A DNA stretch of 62,170 nucleotides from Vulcanococcus limneticus LL (GCF_002252705.1 NZ_NQLA01000014.1:1-62170), one strand, 5' to 3'. Shown: positions 1 through 8,563, counted from the first letter of the stretch. Notes: generated by a model from the letters alone, not told the origin. A program made the numbers and translations.

Positions 1-2
1 TG

Positions 3-92
3 GCGGCGATGACCGAACGGATCGCCAATGCAGTCTGTTGCTGTATGCCTTGCACCGAAAGGGATCTCAGGGTCGCGGAGCCTTATGGGTAA
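3..92 (+). other. possible 3' end of an unidentified reading frame
   Basis: An open frame enters from outside the window and stops at TAA 90-92, about 29 codons, directly abutting the stop of the convergent truncated permease. The peptide contains a run of three cysteines and is not recognised. It may be the tail of whatever DNA now follows the broken permease gene, or simply chance. Confidence 0.2.
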
Positions 93-1643
93 TCAAGTGG
101 CGGCAAAGGGATGCACCCCCAGGCCATGGCTGATCGAGAGCCCCAGGGGCAGCATCAGGCTCACCGCCGCCTGGTTGGACACCAGCTCCGTCACCAGGGC
201 CGTGGTGAGGTAAAGGGCGGTGAGCAGGGCGTAGGGCGGCCAGGTGGCCACCTGCTCCGCCAGCAGGCTCACCAGCCAGCGGTCGGCCCCCGAGCCACTG
301 AACAGCTGGGCCAGGGGCAGCAGCGCGGCCAGCAGCACCACCACATCCCAGCGCACCGACGCATAGACCTCCTGGGGGGTCAGCACCCGGCCCATCACCA
401 GCACCGTCACCGCCAGCAGGGCCCACACCGCCAGTAGGTCGCTGCGCAGCAGGGTGAGCACCAGCATGGCGGCGGTCACCCCCAGGGCCCAGGGCAGGCG
501 GTCGCGGCGGTCGTCCTGCTCCACCGCCCCATCGAGCAACAGCAGGTCGCGGCTCACCTGCAGGGCCGGCAGGGTGGCGCGGGGGGTCTGCAGCAGCAGG
601 GCATCGCCGAGCCGCAGCTTCACCTGGCCGAGCCGGTCACGCAGCAGATCCTCGCCGCGGCGGATCGCCAGCACGGTGCTGGTGAAGCGCTGGGAGAAGC
701 GGATCTCCCGCAGGCTGAGGCCGATCAGCCGCGAGCCCGCCGGCACCAGCACCTCGGCGATGGCGTCGAGCTCCAGATCCAGCGGGGCCGGAGCCCCCAG
801 CTCGGGCACCAGCTCCAGCCCCTCCTGGTCCCGCAGGGCCAGCAGCCGATCGCCCCGCCCCTTCACCACCAGCAGGTCGCCTCCCCGCAGCACCTGGCCG
901 CCAAGGGGCAGTGAGAAGCGCTCGCCATCGCGGATCAGGGCCAGCAGGCGCACATCGAAGGTGTGCTGCAGCAGGGTGTCGTCGAGGCGCTGGCCCACCA
1001 GCGGCGAGGAGTCCGCGACCAGCAGCTCACTGAGGTAGTCGTGGATGGCGTAGCCGGCTTCGAGCTGCTGCGCCCGCTCGGCCGCCTCGCCCCGGGGCAG
1101 CAGCCAGGGGGCGAGCAGGGCCAGAAGCAACACCCCGCAGCCGTAGGTGAGCAGGGCCATCGGGGTGAACTGCAGCAGGGCGAAGCTGCCGTAGCCCAGC
1201 TGCTCGGAGAGGCTGCTGGCCACCAGATTGGTGGAGGTGCCCAGCAACGTGGCCACCCCCGCCATCACGGTCATGAACGAGAGGGGCATCAGCATCCGGG
1301 CCGGGGCCACACCGAGGCGGCGGCACCAGCGCTCCACCACGGGGATGAACATCGCCACCACGGCGGTGTTGTTGATCACGGCGCTCAACGGGCCCACCAC
1401 GGCCGCCAGCAGCAGCAGCTGGCGGGACAGGGAGTTGCCGCCGTGGCGCTCCAGGAAACTCTGCACGGGGGCCAGGGCGCCGGTGCGCACCACGGCGGCG
1501 CTGAGCACAAACATGGCCACCACCGTGAGGGTGGCGGGATTGCCGAAGCCGGCCAGGGCCTGGGCGGGGGTGAGCCAGCCCACCAGGGCGGCCACCAGCA
1601 CGGCCAGCAGGGCCAGCAGCTCAATCGGCAACGGCATCAGCAC
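93..1643 (-). CDS. SLC13-family anion permease with RCK-C domains, C-terminally truncated
   Basis: Polytopic membrane protein of the SLC13/divalent anion:Na+ symporter type found in cyanobacteria and algae (sulfate or carboxylate uptake is known for relatives; the substrate here is inferred). N-terminal membrane helices with an NTAVVAMFIPVV stretch near residue 91 and the TLLGTSTNLV signature near 134 are followed by two soluble TrkA-C (RCK-C) modules at about 206-370, then a second membrane half with the VSNQAAVSLMLPL motif. Relatives run to about 600 residues; this one stops at 516, right after LGVHPFA, where the last two helices should begin. No frame beyond position 93 restores the missing part, so the 3' end has been lost by rearrangement rather than by a single frameshift. 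It may be non-functional. Confidence 0.8.
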   Translation of the reverse strand: MLMPLPIELLALLAVLVAALVGWLTPAQALAGFGNPATLTVVAMFVLSAAVVRTGALAPVQSFLERHGGNSLSRQLLLLAAVVGPLSAVINNTAVVAMFIPVVERWCRRLGVAPARMLMPLSFMTVMAGVATLLGTSTNLVASSLSEQLGYGSFALLQFTPMALLTYGCGVLLLALLAPWLLPRGEAAERAQQLEAGYAIHDYLSELLVADSSPLVGQRLDDTLLQHTFDVRLLALIRDGERFSLPLGGQVLRGGDLLVVKGRGDRLLALRDQEGLELVPELGAPAPLDLELDAIAEVLVPAGSRLIGLSLREIRFSQRFTSTVLAIRRGEDLLRDRLGQVKLRLGDALLLQTPRATLPALQVSRDLLLLDGAVEQDDRRDRLPWALGVTAAMLVLTLLRSDLLAVWALLAVTVLVMGRVLTPQEVYASVRWDVVVLLAALLPLAQLFSGSGADRWLVSLLAEQVATWPPYALLTALYLTTALVTELVSNQAAVSLMLPLGLSISHGLGVHPFAAT

Positions 1644-1758
1644 GGAGGGAAGCCCCGAGAGGGAAACATGGGAGCAGCGGTTAAGGCAAATCCCGATCGG
1701 TCTTACGTGGTTTCAGGGGAGCTAAGGTTGACGATCTCGCCCTGGACGCGGCCCGCCC

Positions 1759-2223
1759 ATGCAGCTCCCCCCTCCCCCGGCACCGGGTCAGCCCCAGGCC
1801 GGCAGCCGCCTCACCCTGCTCTGGCAGCGGGTGCGGGCGTTCCTGGCGGCTGGCCATCCCCTGGTGCAGCTGCGGGTGCTGGTGCTGCTGGCCGTGGGCT
1901 GGCTGCTCTCGCCGCTGTGCTGGTGGAACGATCTGGTGATCAACCTGCCCATCGCCTACGGCGTGGGTGTGTTGGTGGGGCACTGGCGGCCCGAGTGGTT
2001 CGCCGGAGGCCTGGTGGCGGGCTACTGGCTGAGCAACGTGGTGGGCATCGTGCTGATGCAGACCAGTGCCATGGAGGTGTTCCAGGACCCCGAAAATCCT
2101 GGCAACCTGCGACGCGAGCTGCTGATGGGCCTGCTCACCTCCAGCGTCTATACCGTGGCGGTGTTCGCCCTGGTGCACTTCGGGGTGCTTCACACCCCAC
2201 TGCCGGAACTGGAGCTCACCTGA
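1759..2223 (+). CDS. conserved hypothetical membrane protein
   Basis: A 154-residue protein with a proline-rich N-terminus and about four hydrophobic segments (roughly 35-56, 62-75, 81-100 and 122-143). No catalytic motif is visible and I do not recognise a named family. Its last 34 bases overlap the 3' end of the convergent TerC gene. It is divergent from the SLC13 permease, with about 115 bases between the two starts. Confidence 0.6.
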   Translation: MQLPPPPAPGQPQAGSRLTLLWQRVRAFLAAGHPLVQLRVLVLLAVGWLLSPLCWWNDLVINLPIAYGVGVLVGHWRPEWFAGGLVAGYWLSNVVGIVLMQTSAMEVFQDPENPGNLRRELLMGLLTSSVYTVAVFALVHFGVLHTPLPELELT

Positions 2224-2957
2224 ACGGCCGCCACCGGCGGCACCAGTGGCGGAACCAGTGGCGGCACCAGCGGAACCACCTCCTCGAGCTGGTCTTCCCG
2301 CCGGCGGCTGAAGCCCCAGGCGAAGAACACCAGCATCATCACCAGAACCGCCGCCTCCGACGGCGCCAGGGCCGGCGCCAGCACCTTGGCCGTGAGCCTC
2401 AGACCCACCGCCAGCACGGTCAGATAGGCCGCGTTCTGCAGGTTCACAAAGCGCTCCATCCAGCCCATCACCAGGCCGGCCAGCAGCCGCAGCATGGCCA
2501 CCCCCATGGCGCCGCCAGCGATCACCAGCCAGATCTCATCGGTCACGGCCACCGCGGCGGTCACGCTGTCGAGGGAGAAGGCCAGATCGGTGAGGGCCAC
2601 CAGGCCGATCACGCTGGCGAATGGCAGGCGCGGCCGGTCGGGATCCAGGGCGTCATCGTCGGCTTCGCCGTTGAGCTGGGCCTGGAAATGGCGGGCCGCC
2701 AGCCAGATCAGGTAGAGGCCCCCCAACACCTGCACCTGCGGGTAGCGCACCACCCAGACAGCCAGGCAGATCAGCAGGGCCCGCAGCAGGAAGGCGGCCA
2801 CCAGGCCCCAGTTGAGGGCCTTGGTGCGCAGGTGTGAGGGCTCCAGGTCCCGCACCAGGGCGGCGATGGCCACGGCGTTATCGGCGGAGAGCACCGCCTC
2901 GAGCAGGGCCAAGGCGCCGAGGGTGCCGGCGGTGTGGAGCAGAACTGCGGGAACCAT
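2190..2957 (-). CDS. TerC-family integral membrane protein
   Basis: A 255-residue membrane protein of the TerC family, whose members are implicated in metal-ion (Mn2+) efflux or membrane-protein metalation. Two acidic membrane motifs typical of the family are present: LSADNAVAIAALV near the start and LTDLAFSLDSVTAAVAV near residue 130. ATG at 2957 is chosen; a GTG lies one codon upstream. The C-terminal tail carries a short LVPP repeat produced by a repeated 12-base unit (about 2240-2280), which is unusual for the family. It lies seven bases downstream of the DUF202 gene on the same strand, so the two are probably co-transcribed. Confidence 0.82.
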   Translation of the reverse strand: MVPAVLLHTAGTLGALALLEAVLSADNAVAIAALVRDLEPSHLRTKALNWGLVAAFLLRALLICLAVWVVRYPQVQVLGGLYLIWLAARHFQAQLNGEADDDALDPDRPRLPFASVIGLVALTDLAFSLDSVTAAVAVTDEIWLVIAGGAMGVAMLRLLAGLVMGWMERFVNLQNAAYLTVLAVGLRLTAKVLAPALAPSEAAVLVMMLVFFAWGFSRRREDQLEEVVPLVPPLVPPLVPPVAAVQVSSSSGSGV

Positions 2958-2963
2958 CACGAC

Positions 2964-3434
2964 TCACTCCACCAGAACAACATTGAAGACATCGAAGGGA
3001 ACGTTGAAGACGTAGACCACCACGCAGGCCCCGAGAACCACCAGCACCAGGCTCGAGAGCAGCACCCAGCGATCGGACGGCTCGTAGGTGTCGCGCTCGA
3101 TGTCGTCCCGAACGGCGAAGTAGTGCCAGGCGGAAAGAGCGACGCTGATCAGACCCACCACCGAGAAGGCCAGGCCGAGCTTCCAGCCGTTGCCAGGCCC
3201 CTGGGGGGCCAGGGGCGGGCGCAACCAGCGGATCCGCACGATCAGCACGCCGAAGCCGAGCAGGGAGATACCGCTGCGCATCCACGAGAGGTAGGTGCGC
3301 TCATTCGCCAGGTGGTCGCGGATCCGGTTGGGATTGAGATGGGTGCGGCGCCCCGCCACGGACTCCGCCAGCTTGACGGCGGAGTCAGGAGCTGAGGGGG
3401 TGGGCTGGGAGTCTCCGGGCAGGGCGGTGGTCAT
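2964..3434 (-). CDS. DUF202 (YidH-like) membrane protein
   Basis: A 156-residue protein with the DUF202 hallmark RDHLANERTYLSWMRSG at about residues 41-57, followed by three membrane helices. The family has no established function. The first ~35 residues are soluble and Pro/Ser-rich. The gene ends seven bases before the TerC start, suggesting a two-gene operon. Confidence 0.8.
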   Translation of the reverse strand: MTTALPGDSQPTPSAPDSAVKLAESVAGRRTHLNPNRIRDHLANERTYLSWMRSGISLLGFGVLIVRIRWLRPPLAPQGPGNGWKLGLAFSVVGLISVALSAWHYFAVRDDIERDTYEPSDRWVLLSSLVLVVLGACVVVYVFNVPFDVFNVVLVE

Positions 3435-3455
3435 GCCGTTCCTCAGGTCAGGTGA

Positions 3456-4304
3456 TCAGTCGACGGGAGCGGTTTCAGGCTCCAGATCCAGCTGACTCTG
3501 GGTCAGGACAGGCAGCTCGGGAATGCCATTGGCCTTGGCCGTGACGGCGAACACCGGCAGGCTCAGCTCGTAGCTGACGGCTTCCGCAGCCTTCGCCTCG
3601 GGGGCCTTGGTGGCAGCGGCCGTGGGAGCGGGGGCCGGGGTGATGGTGGGGGCCTTGGCGGCAGGAGCGCCGAAGCTCAGACCGGGCTTGGCGGGGGCAG
3701 CGGCAGGGGCGGCAGGGGTTGCGGCGGCGGTTGCGGCGGGGGCGGTGACCTCAGGCTGGCTGACTTCCAGCACCGGATCGCTGATCTTCAGCTGCTGGCC
3801 CTCGAGGATGCGGGCCACCCGGGGGCTGCTGCCGGCTTTGACACCACCACTGCCCCAGCCCAGGCTCACGTCGGCCGGCACATAGACACCCACCAGCTCA
3901 AAGTCGTCGTCCGTCTTGTGGCCGGGGCCGAGCACGTAGAAGCTGGCGGGCTGGGTGGCTGGCAGCTTCTTGTAGCGGGCGAAGACGCCCACGCTGTGGC
4001 TCGACTTGTTGCTCACCTGGGCGCGGTCGCTGGAGCTGGCCACGGCCTGTTCGAGGGCCTGCAGATCCGCCAGGCGCTCCTTGTCGGTGGTGGTCTTGAT
4101 GGCGGAGGCGAGTTCCTGGTAGGAGTCGCTGCTGAGGTAGCGACCGGCGCTGCTGGCCTGGGCCGGGGCCGCGGCGGCGAGCCCGGCCACCGCCAGGCCG
4201 AGCACCGCCACCAGGGCGGCGGCGCGGCGCAGACCGACCTGCAGGGCTGCGCGCAGACCGCTCCGCAGGCGATGGAGCAGAGAGGTCATGGGGGCTGATG
4301 TCAT
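3456..4304 (-). CDS. secreted or membrane-anchored hypothetical protein with Ala/Pro-rich linker
   Basis: A 282-residue protein with an N-terminal signal peptide or anchor (hydrophobic about 28-48, ending AAPAQASS), a compact domain at about 50-185, an Ala/Pro-rich low-complexity linker at about 190-240, and a short C-terminal segment. A second ATG at 4289 is an equally good start. The family is not recognised. The compact domain contains no cysteine. It lies upstream of DUF202 and TerC on the same strand. Confidence 0.6.
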   Translation of the reverse strand: MTSAPMTSLLHRLRSGLRAALQVGLRRAAALVAVLGLAVAGLAAAAPAQASSAGRYLSSDSYQELASAIKTTTDKERLADLQALEQAVASSSDRAQVSNKSSHSVGVFARYKKLPATQPASFYVLGPGHKTDDDFELVGVYVPADVSLGWGSGGVKAGSSPRVARILEGQQLKISDPVLEVSQPEVTAPAATAAATPAAPAAAPAKPGLSFGAPAAKAPTITPAPAPTAAATKAPEAKAAEAVSYELSLPVFAVTAKANGIPELPVLTQSQLDLEPETAPVD

Positions 4305-4383
4305 GGGGTTGGGGGCAAGGGGTCGGGGAGCAGGGCCCGCCGGGGGGAGATCGCCGATGGGGAGGGAGGGGTCGGAAGGGGGC

Positions 4384-5163
4384 TCAGCGGCTGCGGGAGA
4401 GCAGGGGCAGCAGGGTCGGGCTCACGGTCTGGCTGAGCTGCTGGAGCAGGGAGAGGGCCATGACACCGATGCAGGCCAGGGCCAGGGTGGCGAGGCCGCG
4501 GTGCTGGAGCGTGTGGCTGTCCATCAGGATCAGCACCCCCAGGCCGATCAGCACAAAGGGCACCCCCTGGGCGCCGTACTGGCGCAGGACATCAGCCAGC
4601 CGGGGCACCTGGACAAGGCGCCAGGCCAGGCCACACCACAGCCCCACCATCACGAAGAACACCCCGAGGGTGAGCAGCAGCTGGGGGGTGCTGCAGCGGG
4701 CGAACAGGGGGAGGTAAAGCCCCACGTTGTCGCCGCCGTTGGCCACCGTGATGGCGGCGATGGCGCCCACCTCGGCCGCGGGCACGGCCCAGCGGCCCAG
4801 CCAGGAGGGCAGGGAGGACGGCATCACGGGGGGCCCCTCCAAGGCATCGCCATCGGCAGGGTCGGCAACCGAATTCAGGCTGTCGATCAACTGGGATACA
4901 CCCAGGCTGATCGGCAGCAGGCCCAACAGGCCGATCCAGGGGGTGGGCAGGATCTGGCCACCGAGATAGCCCACCAGGCTGGCGAGCACCAATAACGAAA
5001 AGCCCAGGTATTGGCCGGCCACCACATGAACTCCGCGGCGCTGATCCCCGAGGGGGGAAAAGAACAGCATCAGCAGAACGATGTCGTCGAGGTTGCTGGC
5101 GCAGAACGCCGACACCGAGGTGGCAATCGTCTGTCCGACTTCCGGGAGGAGCATCAGGCCCAT
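4384..5163 (-). CDS. CadD-family cadmium resistance transporter
   Basis: About 259 residues with six hydrophobic segments. It resembles CadD/cation efflux proteins, with an N-terminal FCASNLDDIVLLMLFFS motif and a later ANGGDNVGLYLPLF motif that mirrors it, typical of these LysE-related two-repeat proteins. The reading frame is open further upstream to a TTG at 5229, but ATG 5163 (or 5154) places the start at the conserved part. Substrate (Cd2+ or another cation) is inferred from the family. A second, more compact member lies at 12881. Confidence 0.72.
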   Translation of the reverse strand: MGLMLLPEVGQTIATSVSAFCASNLDDIVLLMLFFSPLGDQRRGVHVVAGQYLGFSLLVLASLVGYLGGQILPTPWIGLLGLLPISLGVSQLIDSLNSVADPADGDALEGPPVMPSSLPSWLGRWAVPAAEVGAIAAITVANGGDNVGLYLPLFARCSTPQLLLTLGVFFVMVGLWCGLAWRLVQVPRLADVLRQYGAQGVPFVLIGLGVLILMDSHTLQHRGLATLALACIGVMALSLLQQLSQTVSPTLLPLLSRSR

Positions 5164-5361
5164 CAAGTTGGACGCCCGCTGGGCGCACCGCTGGTTCACA
5201 ACCCAACAGTCGCAGCGGCGCTGGATCAAAGCAAACGCGATGTCTTGTCGTATGGATCAGCCAGGGTTATCAACATGGGCCTGGGAATACCGGGCGGGCC
5301 CAGGCCACGCCCCTATGGTTCGCCCTGGAGCCTCCCGCCAGGCACCACAGGGACTGTCGCG

Positions 5362-6279
5362 ATGCAAGGTTTTCTGACCCCCGAAGCCGGCAGCGGGCCC
5401 GAGGCTCCAGCCGACAGCAGCAGCAGCCCCTCAAGCGCCAGGGGCAGCGCTCCGGCCCGCGCCCAGAACACCCTCTCGGCCTTGCGCCTGTTCGTGCTGA
5501 TGCTGGCCCTGGTGCTGGTGAGCCGCTTCTTCGTGGTGGTGCCGGCGGGCGAGCGGGGCGTGCTGCTGCGCTTCGGGGCCGTGCAGGAGCAGATCCTGCC
5601 GGAGGGTCTGCATCCCCTGCTGCCCCTGGTGTTCTCGGTGCGGCCTCTGACTGTGCGGGTGCAGACCCTCAGCATGCGCGCCGATGCCGCCGCCCGGGAC
5701 CTGCAGGACGTGAGCGTGGATATCGCCCTGAACTGGCACCTGGACCCCGAGAAGGTGAACCGGATCTTTCAGCGGTTGGGGGATGAACAGCAGGTGGCCG
5801 CCTCGGTGATCCGCCCGGCCATCGAAGACAGCCTCAAGGAGGTGGTGGCGGGCTTCACGGCGGCGGAGATCGTCACCGAGCGCCCCCGACTGAAACAGGC
5901 CCTGGAGCAGTTGCTGGCCAGCCGCCTGGCCCCGTACGACCTGGGCCTCGACGACGTGGACCTGCTGCAGGTGACCTTCTCCCAACAGTTCCGCGAGGCC
6001 GTGGAAGCCAAACAGGTGGCCGAACAGGAGGCCCGCCGGGCCCAGTTCGAGGCCGTGAAGGCCCAACACATGGCAGAAGCACGGGTGTTTACGGCCCGGG
6101 GCGAGGCCCAGGCCCAGCAGCTCCTGCAGGCAGGGCTGACGCCCGAGGTGCTGGAGCACGAGGCGATCGAGAAGTGGAACGGCCATCTGCCACTGGTGAT
6201 CGGCGGCGATGCGATAGGCCGCTTCGATTTCAAATCCCTGCTGAAGGCCGATCGGAAGCTGGAACGCGGCGGCCGCTGA
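5362..6279 (+). CDS. SPFH/Band 7 (prohibitin/HflC-like) membrane protein
   Basis: A 305-residue protein with a Ser/Ala-rich N-terminus, a single membrane anchor at about 34-54, then an SPFH domain beginning VVPAGERGVLLRFGAV. It continues through the IRPAIEDSLKEVVAGFTAAEIV segment and ends in an Ala/Glu-rich coiled coil (about 215-265). Such proteins oligomerise at membranes and often modulate proteases or organise microdomains; the partner is unknown. The frame is open far upstream, but ATG 5362 is taken because the conserved part follows it closely. It is divergent from the CadD-like gene. Confidence 0.8.
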   Translation: MQGFLTPEAGSGPEAPADSSSSPSSARGSAPARAQNTLSALRLFVLMLALVLVSRFFVVVPAGERGVLLRFGAVQEQILPEGLHPLLPLVFSVRPLTVRVQTLSMRADAAARDLQDVSVDIALNWHLDPEKVNRIFQRLGDEQQVAASVIRPAIEDSLKEVVAGFTAAEIVTERPRLKQALEQLLASRLAPYDLGLDDVDLLQVTFSQQFREAVEAKQVAEQEARRAQFEAVKAQHMAEARVFTARGEAQAQQLLQAGLTPEVLEHEAIEKWNGHLPLVIGGDAIGRFDFKSLLKADRKLERGGR

Positions 6280-6344
6280 CCATGGCCCCCACCCCTGCGA
6301 ACCAGACCCTGTGCCCGGAGTTACAACCCAGCTGGCGCTCCGCC

Positions 6345-6416
6345 CTGTAGCAAGGGCTACAGAGCTTTCAAGGAAGTTCTCACACCACCTCTGGCGGCCG
6401 AGAGGCCGCTTTTTTT
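6345..6416 (+). ncRNA. candidate Yfr1-like small RNA
   Basis: A 7-bp hairpin (CTGTAGC/GCTACAG, 6345-6362, loop AAGG) is followed by an apparently unpaired stretch holding AGTTCTCACACCACCT (6375-6390), and then by a 6-bp GC hairpin with a GAGA loop and seven T residues (6394-6416). This is the known layout of Yfr1, which carries an ultraconserved unpaired ACUCCUCACAC between two stem-loops. Here 9 of 11 bases of that motif match. The simpler alternative is that this is only the 3' UTR and terminator of the SPFH gene. No promoter could be fixed. Confidence 0.45.
6394..6416 (+). terminator. rho-independent terminator
   Basis: GCGGCC/GGCCGC stem (6394-6399 with 6404-6409), GAGA tetraloop, then TTTTTTT. 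It isolates whatever is transcribed upstream (SPFH gene and/or the Yfr1-like RNA) from the porin gene. Confidence 0.85.
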
Positions 6417-6514
6417 ATTGGCCGGTCGAACGCCGAGCCAAAACCAAGGAGATCAAAGCGAAAAAGAATGCGCGGGTATCGTCAGATACATCGACCTGTA
6501 CTCCAGCAACGGCT

Positions 6515-6581
6515 TAGGGGCCAGACGGGCCCCTACTTTCATGGCACTCCCCTTGGGGGAGCCCCTATTCGTGTGAGGGTC
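6515..6581 (+). promoter_or_regulatory. structured 5' UTR of the porin gene with sRNA-complementary ribosome-binding site
   Basis: Two hairpins precede the porin start: TAGGGGCC/GGCCCCTA (6515-6522 with 6528-6535, 8 bp) and CTCCCC/GGGGAG (6547-6552 with 6556-6561). The ribosome-binding region GTGTGAGGG (6571-6579), two bases before ATG 6582, is complementary to TTCTCACAC (6377-6385) of the upstream RNA candidate: seven Watson-Crick pairs and two G-U pairs. Confidence 0.5.
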
Positions 6582-8354
6582 ATGAAACTTTTCCAGCTGC
6601 TGCTGCTGGCGCCTGCCGCCCTGGGCCTTCTGGCTCCGGTGGCTGCGTCCGCCGCTGATCTCAACATTGCCGGCGTCAACCAATACGCCACCACCGACGA
6701 GCAGGTGACTTCGATCACCCAGTTCTCGGACGTGCAGCCGACTGACTGGGCCTTCCAGGCGCTCAGCAACCTGATCGAGCGCTACGGCTGCGTGGCCGGC
6801 TACCCCAACGGCACCTTCAAGGGCCGGCAGGCACTCACCCGCTATGAAGCGGCCGCCCTGCTGAACGCCTGCCTTGATCGGATCACCGAGGTGACCGACG
6901 AGCTGAAGCGCCTGCTCAAGGAATTCGAGAAGGAACTCGCCGTTCTCAAGGGCCGCGTGGACGGCCTGGAGGCCAAGGTGGGCGAGCTGGAAGCCACCCA
7001 GTTCTCCACCACCACCAAGCTGCAGGGTGAGGCCTACTTCACCCTCGGCGGCGTGAAGGCCAACGGCAACCGCTCGGCCACCAGCCCCTCCGCCTGGAAT
7101 GTGCCCGTTCCCTCTGCGGTGCGCAACAGCGCTGGCAACGTCACCAACCAGCGCGCGATTGATCGCGCCAACTTCCTGAACAGCCGCGGCGCTGCGAAGA
7201 AATACAACGCCCTCTACGGCGCCACCACCTTCAGCTACGACGTCCGGCTGAACTTCCTGACCAGCTTCACGGGTAAGGACCTTCTCTACACCCGTCTGCG
7301 CTCGGGCAACTTCAACAATGCCTTCGACGGCAACGGCCTCAACCTGACGAAGCTGTCGTACTCCAGTAACAGCAACGACAGCGTCATCATTGACCGTCTG
7401 TACTACAGCTTCCCCGTCGGCAAGGAGTTCAACTTCACGGTTGGTCCCCGGGCTCGTAACACCGAGTTCCTGGGCGTCATCCCCACCGCCTACGGCCGCG
7501 GCAAGGGCTCTGAAGTGCTGGAATTCTTCCACACCTACGGCGCCCCCGGCACCTACAACCGTGCCACCGGCTCCACCCTGGCTGGTGTGTGGAAGCAGAA
7601 CGTGAAGAAGGGCCAGGGCCGCTTCAGCTTCTCGGCTAGCTACGTTGCCCCCCAAGGCAACATCGGCCAGGCCTACGACGGCAACCCCTATGCCAACTCG
7701 GCTGATGAGGGTGGCATCGGCACCGACGCTGCCCGCGCCAGCTTCCTGGCTCAGCTGGCCTACTCTGCTCCCCAGTGGGGTGTGGCTGCCGCCTACCGCT
7801 TCGGTCAGGCCGGCTCCAACTTCCGTCGCGGCACTGAGTTTGTGGCCTCCAACAGCTGGTTCCTGGCTAACGGGAACTCCAACAGCGTGGCCCTCAACGG
7901 CTGGTGGCAGCCCAAGAGCAATGGCTGGTTCCCCTCGATCAGCGCTGGCTGGGGTCTGAACAGCCTCACCAACAACGAAGTCCGCAGCACGGGCGCCGAG
8001 TTCGCCACTCCCTACGTGACCCAGAGCCAGAGCTGGTTCGTGGGCCTGCAGTGGGATGATGCCTTCCAGAAGGGCAATTCCCTGGGTGCCGCCGTGGGTC
8101 AACCCACCTTCGCCACCAACCTGAACCGTGGCACCAACAAGAACGCGAGCACCTTCTCCAACGACGGCAACTACGTTTGGGAATGGTGGTACAAGTTCCA
8201 GGTGACCGACAACATCTCGATCACCCCGGCGATCTTCTACCTCAGCAATCCCCTGGGCCAGCTGAGCAACAGCATCAACTCCGATGGTTCCGTCAAGCGC
8301 AACAACACGTTTGACAACCTGGGCTGGGTGCTGACCACCCGCTTCAAGTTCTGA
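6582..8354 (+). CDS. cyanobacterial SLH-domain outer-membrane porin (Som/OprB type)
   Basis: A 590-residue outer-membrane channel. A cleavable signal peptide (about 1-24, ending VAASAA) is followed by an SLH domain at about residues 44-100 (DVQPTDWAFQALSNLIERYG and later GYPNGTFKGRQALTRYEAAA) that binds the peptidoglycan-linked polymer. A coiled coil (about 105-140) and a long beta-barrel rich in Gly, Asn, Ser and aromatics follow, ending in the C-terminal phenylalanine (TTRFKF) recognised by the BAM machinery. ATG 6582 fits both the signal peptide and the GTGAGGG ribosome-binding site. Codon use has more T-ending codons than neighbours, as in highly expressed genes. A strong terminator follows. 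Confidence 0.9.
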   Translation: MKLFQLLLLAPAALGLLAPVAASAADLNIAGVNQYATTDEQVTSITQFSDVQPTDWAFQALSNLIERYGCVAGYPNGTFKGRQALTRYEAAALLNACLDRITEVTDELKRLLKEFEKELAVLKGRVDGLEAKVGELEATQFSTTTKLQGEAYFTLGGVKANGNRSATSPSAWNVPVPSAVRNSAGNVTNQRAIDRANFLNSRGAAKKYNALYGATTFSYDVRLNFLTSFTGKDLLYTRLRSGNFNNAFDGNGLNLTKLSYSSNSNDSVIIDRLYYSFPVGKEFNFTVGPRARNTEFLGVIPTAYGRGKGSEVLEFFHTYGAPGTYNRATGSTLAGVWKQNVKKGQGRFSFSASYVAPQGNIGQAYDGNPYANSADEGGIGTDAARASFLAQLAYSAPQWGVAAAYRFGQAGSNFRRGTEFVASNSWFLANGNSNSVALNGWWQPKSNGWFPSISAGWGLNSLTNNEVRSTGAEFATPYVTQSQSWFVGLQWDDAFQKGNSLGAAVGQPTFATNLNRGTNKNASTFSNDGNYVWEWWYKFQVTDNISITPAIFYLSNPLGQLSNSINSDGSVKRNNTFDNLGWVLTTRFKF

Positions 8355-8425
8355 TCCCTCCAGGATCCAGAACCTGGTCGCACACCTCACACACCAGCGA
8401 CCTCGACCTCACTCCCACGCTCTCC

Positions 8426-8451
8426 AGCCCCCCGGCAACGGGGGGCTTTTT
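8426..8451 (+). terminator. rho-independent terminator of the porin gene
   Basis: Perfect 9-bp stem AGCCCCCCG/CGGGGGGCT (8426-8434 with 8439-8447), GCAA loop, five T residues; 72 bases after the porin stop. Confidence 0.88.
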
Positions 8452-8563
8452 CATGGGCGGGCCGATACGGGCAGCCGAAATGGGCGGCCGACATGGGCAG
8501 CCGTGCCAGCCCTGGGCCTGCGGAAGAGGCCGCACAGGTAACAGCGGACAGACAGCCACTCAC

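Noticed and set aside
963-2837. Long plus-strand frame across the permease and TerC genes
   Set aside because: Gln/His/Gly-rich shadow of genes on the other strand with no domain resemblance.
6453-8390. Long minus-strand frame opposite the porin gene
   Set aside because: It is the complement of a clear porin; its Gly/Val-rich composition is typical of antisense frames in GC-rich DNA.
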